From positions 1 to 64,000 of the forward strand of contig DBFCCI010000044.1 of the NCBI GenBank assembly GCA_048380335.1: a DNA stretch of 64,000 nucleotides, read 5' to 3'. Positions 17,314 through 26,291 of this stretch are shown here, piece after piece (the first letter of the stretch is position 1; each line of letters begins with the position of its first letter). The notes beneath the pieces were generated by a model. The model was given only the letters and a program-made list of their open reading frames with translations. It was not told the origin of the DNA and ran no database searches. The DNA is from Lachnospira sp900551945 (lineage in GTDB: Bacteria > Bacillota > Clostridia > Lachnospirales > Lachnospiraceae). Made by a program: the position numbers and the translations under genes.

Positions 17314-17523
17314 TTAATCTTGTTTATTTTTGTTGGAGAGTAGGTTTGCAATTATTTTTATAGCATATCCAACAACTGGAAGGCATACGTCTATGACTAA
17401 AAGTCCTTTTAACAGAGTTCTTGAAGTTTCAGTATTCATAAATGCAACTATAAGAGTTGTAATTATTAGCATTGCCCATAGTATTACAATGGCAAGTGCT
17501 GTAATTCTTTTAAATGTATTCAT
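17314..17523 (-). CDS. Small two-helix membrane protein of unknown function
   Basis: The 69-residue protein has two hydrophobic segments (about 8-29 and 38-63), a short charged tail (NKNKQD) and a GGGAG site eight bases before the ATG. I do not recognise the family. It is convergent with purA, and its upstream region contains the long-hairpin element at 17621-17783. The start and composition make it credible as a real gene, but function cannot be inferred. Confidence 0.6.
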   Translation of the reverse strand: MNTFKRITALAIVILWAMLIITTLIVAFMNTETSRTLLKGLLVIDVCLPVVGYAIKIIANLLSNKNKQD

Positions 17524-17620
17524 TAATAAAACTCCCTTCTTAAATTAATTTATTTATAATAGCATAAAAGATAAAGATTTGGAATACTTTATTTTTTTAT
17601 ATTAGTAATGATGAACAGAC

Positions 17621-17783
17621 GTAAGATATAAATATTAGATAAAACATGCACACACCAGTAAAAGTACAATTAACGATATTTATATGTCACCATCGAACAA
17701 GGGTGTTCGCTGTTGCCATACAAATATAGTTAATCGTTCTTTTAATGGTGCATTTATTGTTTCGTCTAATATTTATATCTTAC
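17621..17783. repeat. Long-hairpin intergenic element, copy 2
   Basis: A perfect 19-bp outer stem joins 17621-17639 with 17765-17783 and has no sequence relation to the outer stem at 11183. The interior matches copy 1: ACACACCAGTAAAAGTACAA on the left, CTTTTAATGGTGCATTTATT on the right, TATTTATATG with CATACAAATA, and the CGAACA-AGGG-TGTTCG tip. The inner stem differs from copy 1 by compensating changes (ATTAAC with GTTAAT here, AATTG with CAATT there). Confidence 0.8.
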
Positions 17784-17894
17784 TGATTTTCTTTTTTATA
17801 CATAATAAAATTTGATTTTAATAATTAAAAGGGGGAGTGTTTGGTGGGAATAAAAGGATTGCAACGTCAGAAAAAATAATTTATAATAAGTAAA

Positions 17895-17931
17895 CTGTGG
17901 AGAGTGACTTCCATAGTTTTAGTATTCAAAG
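17895..17931 (+). repeat. Dispersed motif, copy 2 (CTGTGGA/TCCATAG hairpin)
   Basis: CTGTGGA pairs with TCCATAG, followed by TTTTAGTATTCAAAG, as at 3600-3634. Confidence 0.5.
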
Positions 17932-17985
17932 TATTAAAGGTGAGAATTAATTCTTGCCTAAGATTGTACATGAAAGGGATATATA

Positions 17986-19515
17986 ATGTTAAAGAATGTA
18001 TTGGACTATTTAGATAACTCTGTAGAAAAGTACCCTAATAAAATTGCTGTAGCTGATGAACATAATTCATTTACTTACAGTCAGTTGAAGGAAAAGGCAG
18101 AAAGAATAGGAGCAGGTCTTTTAAATGTAACATCACCTCGTATGGCAGTTCCTGTTTATATGGATAAGAGTTGTAATGCACTTGCTATATTTATGGGAGC
18201 TGTTAGTGCAGGTTGTTTTTATGTAATGCTTGACCCATCACACCCAGTTGAAAGAATTAATATGATTTTGGAAACTCTTGGTGCTACATTTATGGTTGTT
18301 GATGAAAAGTCAGCAAAAAAGCAGGCAAAGCTTGGCTTTACTGGTAAGGTGTTAAGTGTTGAAGAACTTCTTGAACATGAAGTAACTGACAAAGATAAAA
18401 AGATGTTATTGCAAATAAGACAAGAAGCTCTTGATATAGACCCATTGTATTCTATATTTACATCAGGTTCAACAGGTGTTCCAAAGGGCGTAATTGTAAA
18501 TCACCGTTCAGTTATTGATTTTATTGACTATTTTACATATACATTTAATATAACAGATAAAGACGTAATCGGTAATCAAGCACCGTTTGATTTTGATGTA
18601 TCCGTAAAAGATATATATTCTACATTGAGTACTGGTGCTACAATGCAGATAATTCCTAAGAAGATGTTTTCATTTCCAACGACTCTGTTAGATTATCTTG
18701 AAGAAAGAAAAGTGACAACACTTATTTGGGCAGTATCAGCACTTTGTATTGTTACAACTCTTAATGGATTTGAATATAAAAGACCATCAGCAATTAATAA
18801 GGTTATATTCTCAGGTGAGGTTATGCCAATTAAGCACCTTAACGCATGGAGAGAACAGTATCCAGATGCTATGTTTGTAAATGTATATGGCCCTACAGAA
18901 ATTACTTGTAACTGTACATACTATATAGTTGATAGAAATTATGAACTTGATGAAACACTTCCAATGGGTAAGGCATTTCCTAATGAAAGAGTGTTCTTGC
19001 TTGATGAAGAAGATAAACTTATAGAGCCTACAATGCAGGGTAAGATTGGTGAAATTTGTGTAACTGGTACTGCTGTAACACTTGGCTATTTTAATAACTG
19101 GGAAAAGACAAATCAAGCATTTGTGCAGAACCCATTAAATAATAAATATAACGAGATAATATATAGAACAGGTGATTTAGGTTACTACAACAATGACGGT
19201 CAATTGTGTTTTTCATCAAGAAAAGATTTCCAGATAAAGCACATGGGACATAGAATTGAGCTTGGTGAAATTGAAATGGCTATCAATGCTATTGACAATG
19301 TGTTAAGGGCTTGTTGTATATTTGACAAAGATGCTAATAAGATTTTAGGCTTCTATGAGGGAGATACAGATAAAAAGACAATTATGCACGAACTTATGCA
19401 AAAACTCCCTAAGTTTATGATACCATCTGAATTTATTCAGGTAGAAATGCCAATTACAAAAAATGGTAAGATAGATAGAAATGTTTTAATGGAAAATTAT
19501 AAAGCTAATAAATAA
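17986..19515 (+). CDS. dltA: DltA-like amino-acid adenylation enzyme (carrier-protein ligase)
   Basis: The 509-residue ANL-superfamily enzyme has the P-loop FTSGSTGVPKG, the A5 motif VNVYGPTEITCNCTYY, IYRTGDLG and the C-terminal catalytic Lys in TKNGKIDRN. It resembles DltA, which activates D-alanine as the adenylate and loads it on DltC. The next two genes are a PLP decarboxylase and a DltC-like carrier; dltB and dltD, needed to export D-alanine to teichoic acid, are absent from the window. The amino acid used is therefore open: D-alanine by family, or a substrate that is later decarboxylated on the carrier as in the butirosin BtrJ-BtrK-BtrI system. The GAAAGGGA site fits the ATG. Confidence 0.85.
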   Translation: MLKNVLDYLDNSVEKYPNKIAVADEHNSFTYSQLKEKAERIGAGLLNVTSPRMAVPVYMDKSCNALAIFMGAVSAGCFYVMLDPSHPVERINMILETLGATFMVVDEKSAKKQAKLGFTGKVLSVEELLEHEVTDKDKKMLLQIRQEALDIDPLYSIFTSGSTGVPKGVIVNHRSVIDFIDYFTYTFNITDKDVIGNQAPFDFDVSVKDIYSTLSTGATMQIIPKKMFSFPTTLLDYLEERKVTTLIWAVSALCIVTTLNGFEYKRPSAINKVIFSGEVMPIKHLNAWREQYPDAMFVNVYGPTEITCNCTYYIVDRNYELDETLPMGKAFPNERVFLLDEEDKLIEPTMQGKIGEICVTGTAVTLGYFNNWEKTNQAFVQNPLNNKYNEIIYRTGDLGYYNNDGQLCFSSRKDFQIKHMGHRIELGEIEMAINAIDNVLRACCIFDKDANKILGFYEGDTDKKTIMHELMQKLPKFMIPSEFIQVEMPITKNGKIDRNVLMENYKANK

Positions 19516-19587
19516 ATATTTAATTAAATTAAAGGCTGTGCGTATCCAGCTAATTATAAATTTTAAGGTGCGTAGAAATGAGGAAAA

Positions 19588-20832
19588 ATGCTTACAACAG
19601 CAGAAATTATAAAAATAGCAGGCAGCGAAAAAACACCTGCATATATATTTGACCTTGATGTATTAAAGGCAAGAATTGAAAAACTTCAAAGTGTGTTAGG
19701 GAGTGATGTAAAGCTTTGTTATGCAATGAAAGCCAATCCATTTCTTGTACATGCAATGAAAAGTCTTGTGACAAAGTTTGAAGTGTGTTCGCCGGGAGAG
19801 TTTTCAATCTGTGAAAGAGAAAATGTTGATATGTCAACTATAGTGTTATCAGGGGTGAACAAGGAAAAGCACGATATATGTCACGTTATGGACAATTGTG
19901 GTGGAGTCGGTATGTATACAGTTGAGTCTGTTAATCAGTTTAATTTGTTAAATGAATGTGCCACTCAACGAAAGAAAAGAATTAATGTGCTTTTAAGAGT
20001 TACAAGTGGTAATCAATTCGGACTTGATGAACAAGAGCTTGAAAAAATTATAGCTAAGCATAACACTTATGAATATATTGAAATATGTGGGCTTCAATGT
20101 TATACAGGTACACAAAAGAAAAAGGTGAGTCAGATGGCAAAAGAATTGCAGCATTTAGACGAACTTTGCGACATTTATAAAGAAAAGTATGGCTTTAAAG
20201 CAAAAGAACTTGAATATGGACCAGGGCTTCCAGTTTCATATTTTGGAGAAGATATTTACAATGACAATTATGATATGCTTGAAGAATTTGCAGTTGAGCT
20301 TAATAAGATAAAGAGTAAATATGAGATTACGCTTGAAATGGGTAGATATATGGCAGCAACTTGCGGTATGTTTGTATCAGAAGTTGCAGATATTAAGACT
20401 AATAATGGTCAGAATTATTGTGTAATTGATGGTGGAATTAATCATATCAATTACTATGGTCAAGCTATGGCAATGAAAGTTCCTGCGTATACATTTGTAA
20501 AGAATGATACAACTGTAGTATCTGGCTTTGATATGGCTAATAAGAAAAAAATAGAAGTACCAGAAGATATGGAAAAGTGGACTATAGTTGGTTCACTTTG
20601 TACAGTTGGCGATGTGATTGTAAAAAATATTCCTATAGGACAACCAAATGTTGGAGATAAGATTATATTTTATAATATTGGTGCGTATTCTGTCACAGAG
20701 GGAATATACTTGTTCTTAAGCAGAAGAATTCCAAAGGTAATTGCTTATTCTAAACAAGATGGAGTTAAAGTATATCGAGATTTTATGTATTCGGATATAA
20801 TTAATTCGAGGGATATATGCGTTAATCGTTAA
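19588..20832 (+). CDS. Fold-type III PLP-dependent decarboxylase (LysA/BtrK-like)
   Basis: The 414-residue protein belongs to the alanine-racemase-fold decarboxylases. The PLP lysine is in CYAMKANP (about 48), the glycine-rich phosphate site is followed by EYGPGLPV, EMGRYMAA carries the usual Arg, GSLCTVGDV is the CxxGD active-site loop, and GAYSVTEG closes the PLP site. Diaminopimelate, arginine or ornithine decarboxylases and the carrier-protein-dependent BtrK share this form. It is 72 nt downstream of the adenylation gene and followed by a carrier-protein gene, so a substrate bound to the carrier is a reasonable inference. A plain LysA role is less likely because no lysine genes are close. 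Confidence 0.8.
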   Translation: MLTTAEIIKIAGSEKTPAYIFDLDVLKARIEKLQSVLGSDVKLCYAMKANPFLVHAMKSLVTKFEVCSPGEFSICERENVDMSTIVLSGVNKEKHDICHVMDNCGGVGMYTVESVNQFNLLNECATQRKKRINVLLRVTSGNQFGLDEQELEKIIAKHNTYEYIEICGLQCYTGTQKKKVSQMAKELQHLDELCDIYKEKYGFKAKELEYGPGLPVSYFGEDIYNDNYDMLEEFAVELNKIKSKYEITLEMGRYMAATCGMFVSEVADIKTNNGQNYCVIDGGINHINYYGQAMAMKVPAYTFVKNDTTVVSGFDMANKKKIEVPEDMEKWTIVGSLCTVGDVIVKNIPIGQPNVGDKIIFYNIGAYSVTEGIYLFLSRRIPKVIAYSKQDGVKVYRDFMYSDIINSRDICVNR

Positions 20833-20868
20833 TTATTATAGATAAATATAAAATATTTAATAATAGTC

Positions 20869-20897
20869 TTGACGAATACTATATCTTGTTGTATGTT
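20869..20897 (+). promoter_or_regulatory. Promoter of the carrier-protein gene
   Basis: TTGACG at 20869-20874 and TATGTT at 20892-20897 are 17 bases apart. It suggests that the carrier gene can be transcribed separately from the decarboxylase. Confidence 0.5.
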
Positions 20898-20908
20898 AAT
20901 TTCAAAGG

Positions 20909-20940
20909 GCGACAAGGGTTAATATTTTGTTGCTTTTGTT
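20909..20940 (+). terminator. Attenuator-like hairpin before the carrier-protein gene
   Basis: GCGACAA pairs with TTGTTGC and is followed by TTTTGTT, 31 nt before the carrier start and just downstream of the promoter-like sequence. It may end the decarboxylase transcript or attenuate the carrier gene. Confidence 0.45.
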
Positions 20941-20970
20941 CGATAATATAAGAAAGGTAAGGATTTATAA

Positions 20971-21195
20971 ATGGAACAGTTATTAGAAATTTTAACAGAA
21001 GTTAATTCAGACGTAGACTATGAAACATGCGATACACTTATTGATGATGGAATTTTTGATTCCTTTGATATTGTATCAATTGTAGGAGAATTAAATGATA
21101 CATTTGATATAGAAATCACACCTGTAGATATTATTCCAGACAACTTCAATTCAGCAGAAGCTATGTGGGATATGATACAGCGACTTCAAGACTAA
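20971..21195 (+). CDS. dltC: DltC-like acyl/aminoacyl carrier protein
   Basis: The 74-residue acidic protein has the phosphopantetheine attachment serine in GIFDSFDIVSIV (about 36), the DSFD form typical of DltC. DIEITPVDIIPDNFNSAEAMW is also DltC-like. It would be loaded by the DltA-like ligase. An AGAAAGG site precedes the ATG. It is the natural partner of the adenylation and decarboxylase genes, although a promoter and hairpin lie between them. Confidence 0.85.
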   Translation: MEQLLEILTEVNSDVDYETCDTLIDDGIFDSFDIVSIVGELNDTFDIEITPVDIIPDNFNSAEAMWDMIQRLQD

Positions 21196-21246
21196 TTAGT
21201 GTATGATGTATGGTAGTGGTCTGTTTTAGATAAGGAGGAATGAGTT

Positions 21247-21996
21247 ATGTATAATTCAAGTTCTATTTCATCACTATTTTCATCACTTAATAATAGCAGT
21301 AGCAATAATTATATGTCAGGTATTAATTATGCTGATTATAATTCAATAAGAAATGGTTCATATAGAAAACTTGTTAAAGCTTATTATGCTAAAGAGTCAG
21401 GTACATCGTCAAGTAACTCTACTTCAAAGACGGATAGTACTACTGATAAGACTACTTCATCACAAAAGGTTAATGCTGCTACCGTAAGAGATAGTGCATC
21501 TAATCTTGTAAATGATGTTAAAGAACTTAGCTCTGACAAGCTTTGGAAAAAGACTACAACTACTGATAAAGATGGCGTAACTTCAACAGATTATGATAAA
21601 GATGCTATTTATAAAGCTGTATCATCTTTCGCAAAGGATTATAACTCACTTGTAAGTGCTTCAGGTAATTCGAGTGATAATAGTGTATTAAGAACGAGTT
21701 CAACAATGGTAGCTTATACAAAGGCTAACAAGAACCTTCTTTCAAAAGTAGGTATAACTGTTGGCTCAGATAATAAGCTTACTGTTGATGAAGATAAGTT
21801 TAAGAGTGCAGATATGACAACTGTAAAGTCATTATTTACAGGAAGTGGTTCATTTGGAAAAATGACATCTACAAGTGCTACATCTTCTTATAGTTCTGCG
21901 GTATCACAGCTTGCAAAGTTATCATCTTCATCTACATATTCTAATATGGGAAGTTATTCATATATATCAGGTTCAATATATGATACATTCAAATAA
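21247..21996 (+). CDS. FliD-like protein fragment family, Ser/Thr-rich
   Basis: The 249-residue protein has a Ser/Thr/Asn-rich N-terminal half (1-80) without a signal peptide. Its C-terminal region (about 115-200) reads AVSSFAKDYNSLV, then VGITVGSDNKLTVDEDKFK, the pattern of the C-terminal half of the flagellar hook-associated cap FliD. It is much shorter than FliD (over 400 residues) and lacks the hook-binding N-terminus. It may be a flagellum-associated or flagellar-exported protein. It follows the carrier gene by 51 nt with a strong AAGGAGGAA site. Confidence 0.6.
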   Translation: MYNSSSISSLFSSLNNSSSNNYMSGINYADYNSIRNGSYRKLVKAYYAKESGTSSSNSTSKTDSTTDKTTSSQKVNAATVRDSASNLVNDVKELSSDKLWKKTTTTDKDGVTSTDYDKDAIYKAVSSFAKDYNSLVSASGNSSDNSVLRTSSTMVAYTKANKNLLSKVGITVGSDNKLTVDEDKFKSADMTTVKSLFTGSGSFGKMTSTSATSSYSSAVSQLAKLSSSSTYSNMGSYSYISGSIYDTFK

Positions 21997-22047
21997 TTAA
22001 TGAAAGGAAAGCTAGAAGTTAATATATACTTTTAGCAAAGAATAATA

Positions 22048-22554
22048 ATGGCTTTACTTGAAACTTGGAGAAAGTTAGCATATGAAACAGAAATGGACCA
22101 GAAGCAGGCTTCTGAATTCTGGGGTGGATATTTTCAGTTAGAAAAGGGTATTTATGAAAATATTCTTTCTACACCTGAAACAGTTGTAAAAGGAACAGTA
22201 AAAGAACTTGCTGATAAGTTCGGTGTTGAAGTTCTTATGATGGTAGGTTTCCTTGATGGTATCAACGACAGTCTTAAAGTAGCTAATCCAATTGAAACTA
22301 TGGAAGAAGATACAGAAGTTTCTCTTGATTACGATAAGGAAAAGCTTTACTACAACATGGTAGGTTGTAAGGCTGACTGGTTATATGAATTACCACAGTG
22401 GGATAATCTTCTTGACGAAGAAACAAGAAAGCAGCTTTATAAGAAGCAGAAGCTTTCAGGAACAGTTGTTAAGGGTAAAAAGATTGGTAGAAATGAACCA
22501 TGTCCATGCGGAAGCGGTAAGAAGTATAAGCAATGCTGTGGAAAGAATGTGTAA
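22048..22554 (+). CDS. SEC-C motif protein
   Basis: The 168-residue protein ends in the zinc-binding SEC-C motif (NEPCPCGSGKKYKQCC, about 150-165), also found at the end of SecA. The first 145 residues are acidic and helical, with no motif I recognise. Similar short proteins are common in Lachnospiraceae. The ribosome site is weak: the best GGAAAG is over 30 nt away, so the start is less certain than for its neighbours. The role is unknown; SEC-C often mediates contacts with ribosomes or nucleic acid. Confidence 0.75.
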   Translation: MALLETWRKLAYETEMDQKQASEFWGGYFQLEKGIYENILSTPETVVKGTVKELADKFGVEVLMMVGFLDGINDSLKVANPIETMEEDTEVSLDYDKEKLYYNMVGCKADWLYELPQWDNLLDEETRKQLYKKQKLSGTVVKGKKIGRNEPCPCGSGKKYKQCCGKNV

Positions 22555-22616
22555 TCTAAAAAGATTTGTATTTAGACAGATTGTTGTATATATCTAGTAA
22601 TTATATTTACTAGTAA

Positions 22617-22664
22617 AGAGAGCCACATAATAGCTGATGTAATATCAACTGTTGTGTGGCTTTT
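22617..22664. terminator. Bidirectional terminator between convergent genes
   Basis: AGAGCCACA pairs with TGTGTGGCTTT over a long loop, followed by TTTGAG. The minus strand gives CTCTTTACT after the stem. Confidence 0.65.
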
Positions 22665-22667
22665 GAG

Positions 22668-23270
22668 TTACTTTTTGCGAAGAAAGTGTTTTTTATTTAT
22701 AAATATAAATATTATAAATTCAGCATCAGCTATAACAATAATAATCGCAAGTATTGAGATAATTACATAGAGCATAATATTGTAATCACATTCACTAATA
22801 ATTATATCACTTGAAAATTTTTGTATTCCGTTGTAATTCCATTTAAGGTCATGTGACATATATTTTAATAGGTTATTAAGATTTGAGTCGTTTTTTACAA
22901 GTTTTCCAGTAAATGATACATCACTAATTATTAATGCAGGTTGTGAGCCAACTGTCTTTTTTGATAAAAGATATATAGTGCAAGTTTCATTATTAAGGCT
23001 GTAGTAATAATAACCCTTTACAGTAGAACCTTTTGTGTAATCATATCCTGTATAATAAAGAGTATCTGCACTACAATCAACATAACGAGTTCCCATTTCA
23101 TAGGTATTGTTGGCAGACATTGTGTTTTTATATTCAAAAGGAGAAAAACATTGAAAGATACTTATATGAATACATAATGCAAAAATTATAATAGAAAATA
23201 TAATAAGTAATAGATAATATTTTCTGAAATTTTTAAGTTGGTTGATATATCGTTTTCTGTAAGTTTTCAT
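22668..23270 (-). CDS. Hypothetical membrane protein with two helices flanking an extracytoplasmic domain
   Basis: About 200 residues: a basic N-terminus, a hydrophobic helix at about 17-40 (YYLLLIIFSIIIFALCIHI), an external region of about 120 residues, and a second helix near the C-terminus (IMLYVIISILAIIIVIADAEFIIFIF). ATG 23270 has GAGGA five bases upstream; the ATG twelve bases earlier does not. I do not recognise a family. It faces the SEC-C gene convergently. Confidence 0.6.
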   Translation of the reverse strand: MKTYRKRYINQLKNFRKYYLLLIIFSIIIFALCIHISIFQCFSPFEYKNTMSANNTYEMGTRYVDCSADTLYYTGYDYTKGSTVKGYYYYSLNNETCTIYLLSKKTVGSQPALIISDVSFTGKLVKNDSNLNNLLKYMSHDLKWNYNGIQKFSSDIIISECDYNIMLYVIISILAIIIVIADAEFIIFIFINKKHFLRKK

Positions 23271-23488
23271 AATTTTCCTCATAATTATATGCAGTATATT
23301 TAATAATCGTAATATGATGTTTTATATTATCTTAAAACGTCTATATTAGTATATGGTAAAATGAGAATTATTTCAACTTAAAGTGATGGGCTATTGCAAT
23401 TTTAAGGCTTTGTTGGTAAGATTTTGTAAAAAGTGGATTACAAGTATCTGCTTAAACAGTTAATAATTGTGTAGAAATGGAGAAGATT

Positions 23489-24238
23489 ATGAACGCATAT
23501 ACAGGTTTTGCTTATGTTTATGATGAATATATGGATAATATTCCATACGATGAATGGAGTGCATATTTAATAGAGCTTTTAAAAGAAAATGGCATAAAAG
23601 AAGGAATGAAGGTTGCTGATTTGGGTTGTGGAACTGGTACAGTGACGCAGATATTAGACAATGCAGGATATGAGTGTGTTGGTATCGACAATGCACCAGA
23701 TATGCTTACTATTGCTGCTGAAAAGATGTATGAGAGCGGACAACAGATTGTATACAGTCTTCAAGATATGAGAGATTTTGAATTTCCATATGAAATGGAC
23801 GCAATGATAAGTATATGTGACTCTATGAATTATATTACAAATCCCAAAGACCTTACATCAGTATTTAGCTGTGTAAAAGAAAATTTAAAAACAGGTGGTG
23901 TATTTATATTCGATTTAAAGACAATACACTTTTTCAGAGATATTCTTGCGGACAATACTTATGCAGAAAATAGGGATGAGTCAGCTTTTGTGTGGGATAA
24001 TATTTACCACGAAGATACAAGGGATAATGAATATGACCTTGCTGTGTTTATACAAAATGATGAGGGAACATTTGACAGATATGAAGAAAGTCATTTTCAG
24101 CATGGCTTTACACAGCAGGAAGTAGAACAGGCAGTTAGTAGGGCAGGGCTTAAAATTAGAGCCGTTTATAACTCCTTTACACATGATGAACCAACTGATG
24201 ACAGTGAAAGATTACATTATATTATTGAAAAACTTTAA
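23489..24238 (+). CDS. Class I SAM-dependent methyltransferase
   Basis: About 249 residues with the SAM-binding glycine loop VADLGCGTGTV (about 42-52), the acidic GIDNAPDML motif and the later ISICDSMNYI motif. The opening AYTGFAYVYDEYMD is shared by a group of Firmicutes methyltransferases of unknown substrate, and this supports ATG 23489, which has GGAG at the right spacing, over the ATG at 23477. It is monocistronic. One copy of the dispersed GATTACAAGTATCTGCTTA motif lies 50 nt upstream. Confidence 0.85.
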   Translation: MNAYTGFAYVYDEYMDNIPYDEWSAYLIELLKENGIKEGMKVADLGCGTGTVTQILDNAGYECVGIDNAPDMLTIAAEKMYESGQQIVYSLQDMRDFEFPYEMDAMISICDSMNYITNPKDLTSVFSCVKENLKTGGVFIFDLKTIHFFRDILADNTYAENRDESAFVWDNIYHEDTRDNEYDLAVFIQNDEGTFDRYEESHFQHGFTQQEVEQAVSRAGLKIRAVYNSFTHDEPTDDSERLHYIIEKL

Positions 24239-24502
24239 ACTATTAATTAGGTAGTTTTTTTATTTAAACAAGTAAAGAATTAAAGTCTATGATTGAATTA
24301 GATTTTGATGATTGTCACAATGACTTTATAAATTCGCAGAAAGAGTTTTATAGTTATTGTAATTAAAATAGAATTTTAAGAAAGGAAAAGCTATTTGGAT
24401 AGGTTTTAATATATTTACTAATGAGTTTGAATTGAATATTTTAGATTAAATATTAAAATATATTAAAACTATTAAAAATATATGCTAATGGTGAAAATAA
24501 AA

Positions 24503-25381
24503 ATGAGTGATTATATAGTAAGAGCAATTGCAGCCAAAGGACAGATAAGAGCTTTTGCAGCAACAACTAAGGATACAGTAGAAAAGGCAAGACAGTTACA
24601 CAACACAAGTCCGATTGCAACAGTAGCACTTGGAAGACTTCTTACAGGTGGTGCAATGATGGGTGTTACAATGAAAAGTGACGCAGATATTTTAACAGTA
24701 CAGATTAAGGGAAATGGTCCAATAGGTGCAATGACAGTTACCGCTGACCCTAAAGGAAACGTAAAAGGTTTTGTTGGTAATCCAGAAGTTATGCTTCCAC
24801 TTAAAGATGGAAAGCTTGATATAGCTGGAGCTGTTGGTATTGGTGTATTAAGTGTAATAAAAGATATTGGACTTAAAGAGCCTTATGTTGGAGATACTAT
24901 TCTTATAACAAGTGAAATTGCAGATGATTTAACTTATTATTACGCAACAAGTGAGCAAGTACCATCTTCTGTAGGACTTGGAGTTCTTATGACTAAGGAA
25001 AATACAGTAGAACAGGCAGGTGGTTTTATAATCCAGCTTATGCCAGATGCCACAGAAGAAGTAATTGATAAGCTTGAAAAGAGAATAAAAGAAGTAAAGT
25101 CTGTAACAGAAATGCTTGAAAATGGAATGACACCTGAAAAGATATTAGAGCATATTTTAGGTGACATGGAGCTTGAAATACTTGATACTGTTCAAACACA
25201 ATTTCACTGTAATTGTTCAAAGGAAAGAGTAAGCAAGGCAGTTATGAGTATTGGTGCAAAAGACCTTAAAGAAATGGTTGATGATAACAAGCCAATTGAA
25301 GTTAATTGTCATTTTTGTAACAGCCATTATACATTTAGTCCAGAAGAACTTGAACAAATGCTTGAGGCTGTTACGAAATAA
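24503..25381 (+). CDS. hslO: Redox-regulated chaperone Hsp33
   Basis: About 292 residues. The N-terminal domain includes HNTSPIATVALGRLLTGGAMMG, and the C-terminal zinc centre has CNCSKERV and CHFCNSHY, the C-X-C and C-X2-C cysteines that oxidise to activate the holdase. It protects unfolding proteins during oxidative stress in the cytosol. ATG 24503 (MSDYIVRA) aligns with the family; ATG codons at 24482 and 24488 would add residues without family support. The ribosome site is weak. Confidence 0.95.
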   Translation: MSDYIVRAIAAKGQIRAFAATTKDTVEKARQLHNTSPIATVALGRLLTGGAMMGVTMKSDADILTVQIKGNGPIGAMTVTADPKGNVKGFVGNPEVMLPLKDGKLDIAGAVGIGVLSVIKDIGLKEPYVGDTILITSEIADDLTYYYATSEQVPSSVGLGVLMTKENTVEQAGGFIIQLMPDATEEVIDKLEKRIKEVKSVTEMLENGMTPEKILEHILGDMELEILDTVQTQFHCNCSKERVSKAVMSIGAKDLKEMVDDNKPIEVNCHFCNSHYTFSPEELEQMLEAVTK

Positions 25382-25406
25382 GTTTTTAAGCGAATTGAAA
25401 TATAAG

Positions 25407-25607
25407 TTAATTAGAAGATTTAGAATTGTTTGAAATTTTTAAATGAAAATCATTGTCATGTTCCTGATGGTAAAGGTATCGCTCATACTCTTCTTTTGAA
25501 GAAAAGCCATCAGGAACAGAATTGTTTTGTGGATACATCATATTAGGTGGTATAAAACCAAAAAGGTCTTCACTTACTCCACTTCCGTTACTATTATAAT
25601 TATCCAT
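25407..25607 (-). CDS. Short acidic hypothetical protein
   Basis: 66 residues, Asn/Ser/Tyr-rich (SSKEEYERYLYHQEHDNDF), soluble. ATG 25607 has GGAG six bases upstream, better than the ATG at 25619. It ends 26 nt from the convergent hslO stop. I do not recognise it. The good ribosome site argues for a real gene. Confidence 0.5.
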   Translation of the reverse strand: MDNYNSNGSGVSEDLFGFIPPNMMYPQNNSVPDGFSSKEEYERYLYHQEHDNDFHLKISNNSKSSN

Positions 25608-25763
25608 AGTCAACTCCATTTCTGCATATACTTATGCGTGTAATTGTTAATATTTTTATTGCTGTAATGTTATTATGTGGAGTAAAATATATATAAAACA
25701 GGTAGATTTTGCCTGATTTGAAAATAAACAAATAAGTTTTTATATGCGAAAGGATTACATTTT

Positions 25764-26261
25764 ATGAAAAAGGATAACATTGTGCTTATTGGTATGCCAG
25801 GCTCAGGAAAAAGTACTATAGGAGTTGTATTAGCAAAAAGATTAGGATATGATTTTGTGGATTCAGACCTTGTAATACAAGGAGCTTATCATAAGACACT
25901 TGAGCAGCTTATAGAAGAAAATGGTGATGCAGGATTTATTCAAATTGAAAATGATATTAATAAATCACTTGAATATACAAAGACTGTTATAGCAACAGGT
26001 GGTAGTGTTGTGTATGGAAGCGAAGCAATGAAACATTTAAAAAGTATTGGAACTATTGTTTATCTTAAAGTATCAGAAGCAGACCTTAATGAAAGACTCG
26101 GCAGTCTTAAGGAAAGAGGCGTTGTTTCAAATGGTAAGACAACTGTAAAAGAGATATTTGACGATAGAAGAGCTTTGTATGAAAAGTATGCTGAGATAAC
26201 AGTTAATCTTGAAGGTAAATCTTTAAAAGACTCAGTGTTAGAGCTTGCACAATTATTATAA
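25764..26261 (+). CDS. aroK: Shikimate kinase
   Basis: The 165-residue P-loop kinase has Walker A GMPGSGKST (9-17), VDSDLVIQ for the metal and shikimate Asp, ATGGSVVYG, and an Arg-containing lid region (RLGSLKERGV). It phosphorylates shikimate at the 3-position for chorismate and aromatic amino acid synthesis. It stands alone, without other aro genes. A GAAAGGA site lies 10 nt before the ATG. Confidence 0.92.
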   Translation: MKKDNIVLIGMPGSGKSTIGVVLAKRLGYDFVDSDLVIQGAYHKTLEQLIEENGDAGFIQIENDINKSLEYTKTVIATGGSVVYGSEAMKHLKSIGTIVYLKVSEADLNERLGSLKERGVVSNGKTTVKEIFDDRRALYEKYAEITVNLEGKSLKDSVLELAQLL

Positions 26262-26291
26262 ATTAATTTTTGTACTATTTATTAGTCAATA

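Larger units (their letters stand above)
17524..17985. other. Divergent intergenic region with the second long-hairpin element
   Basis: 462 bp without an ORF. It holds the 163-nt hairpin element and, at 17895-17931, another copy of the CTATGGAGTAG-type motif about 55 bp before the dltA-like start. Confidence 0.6.
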
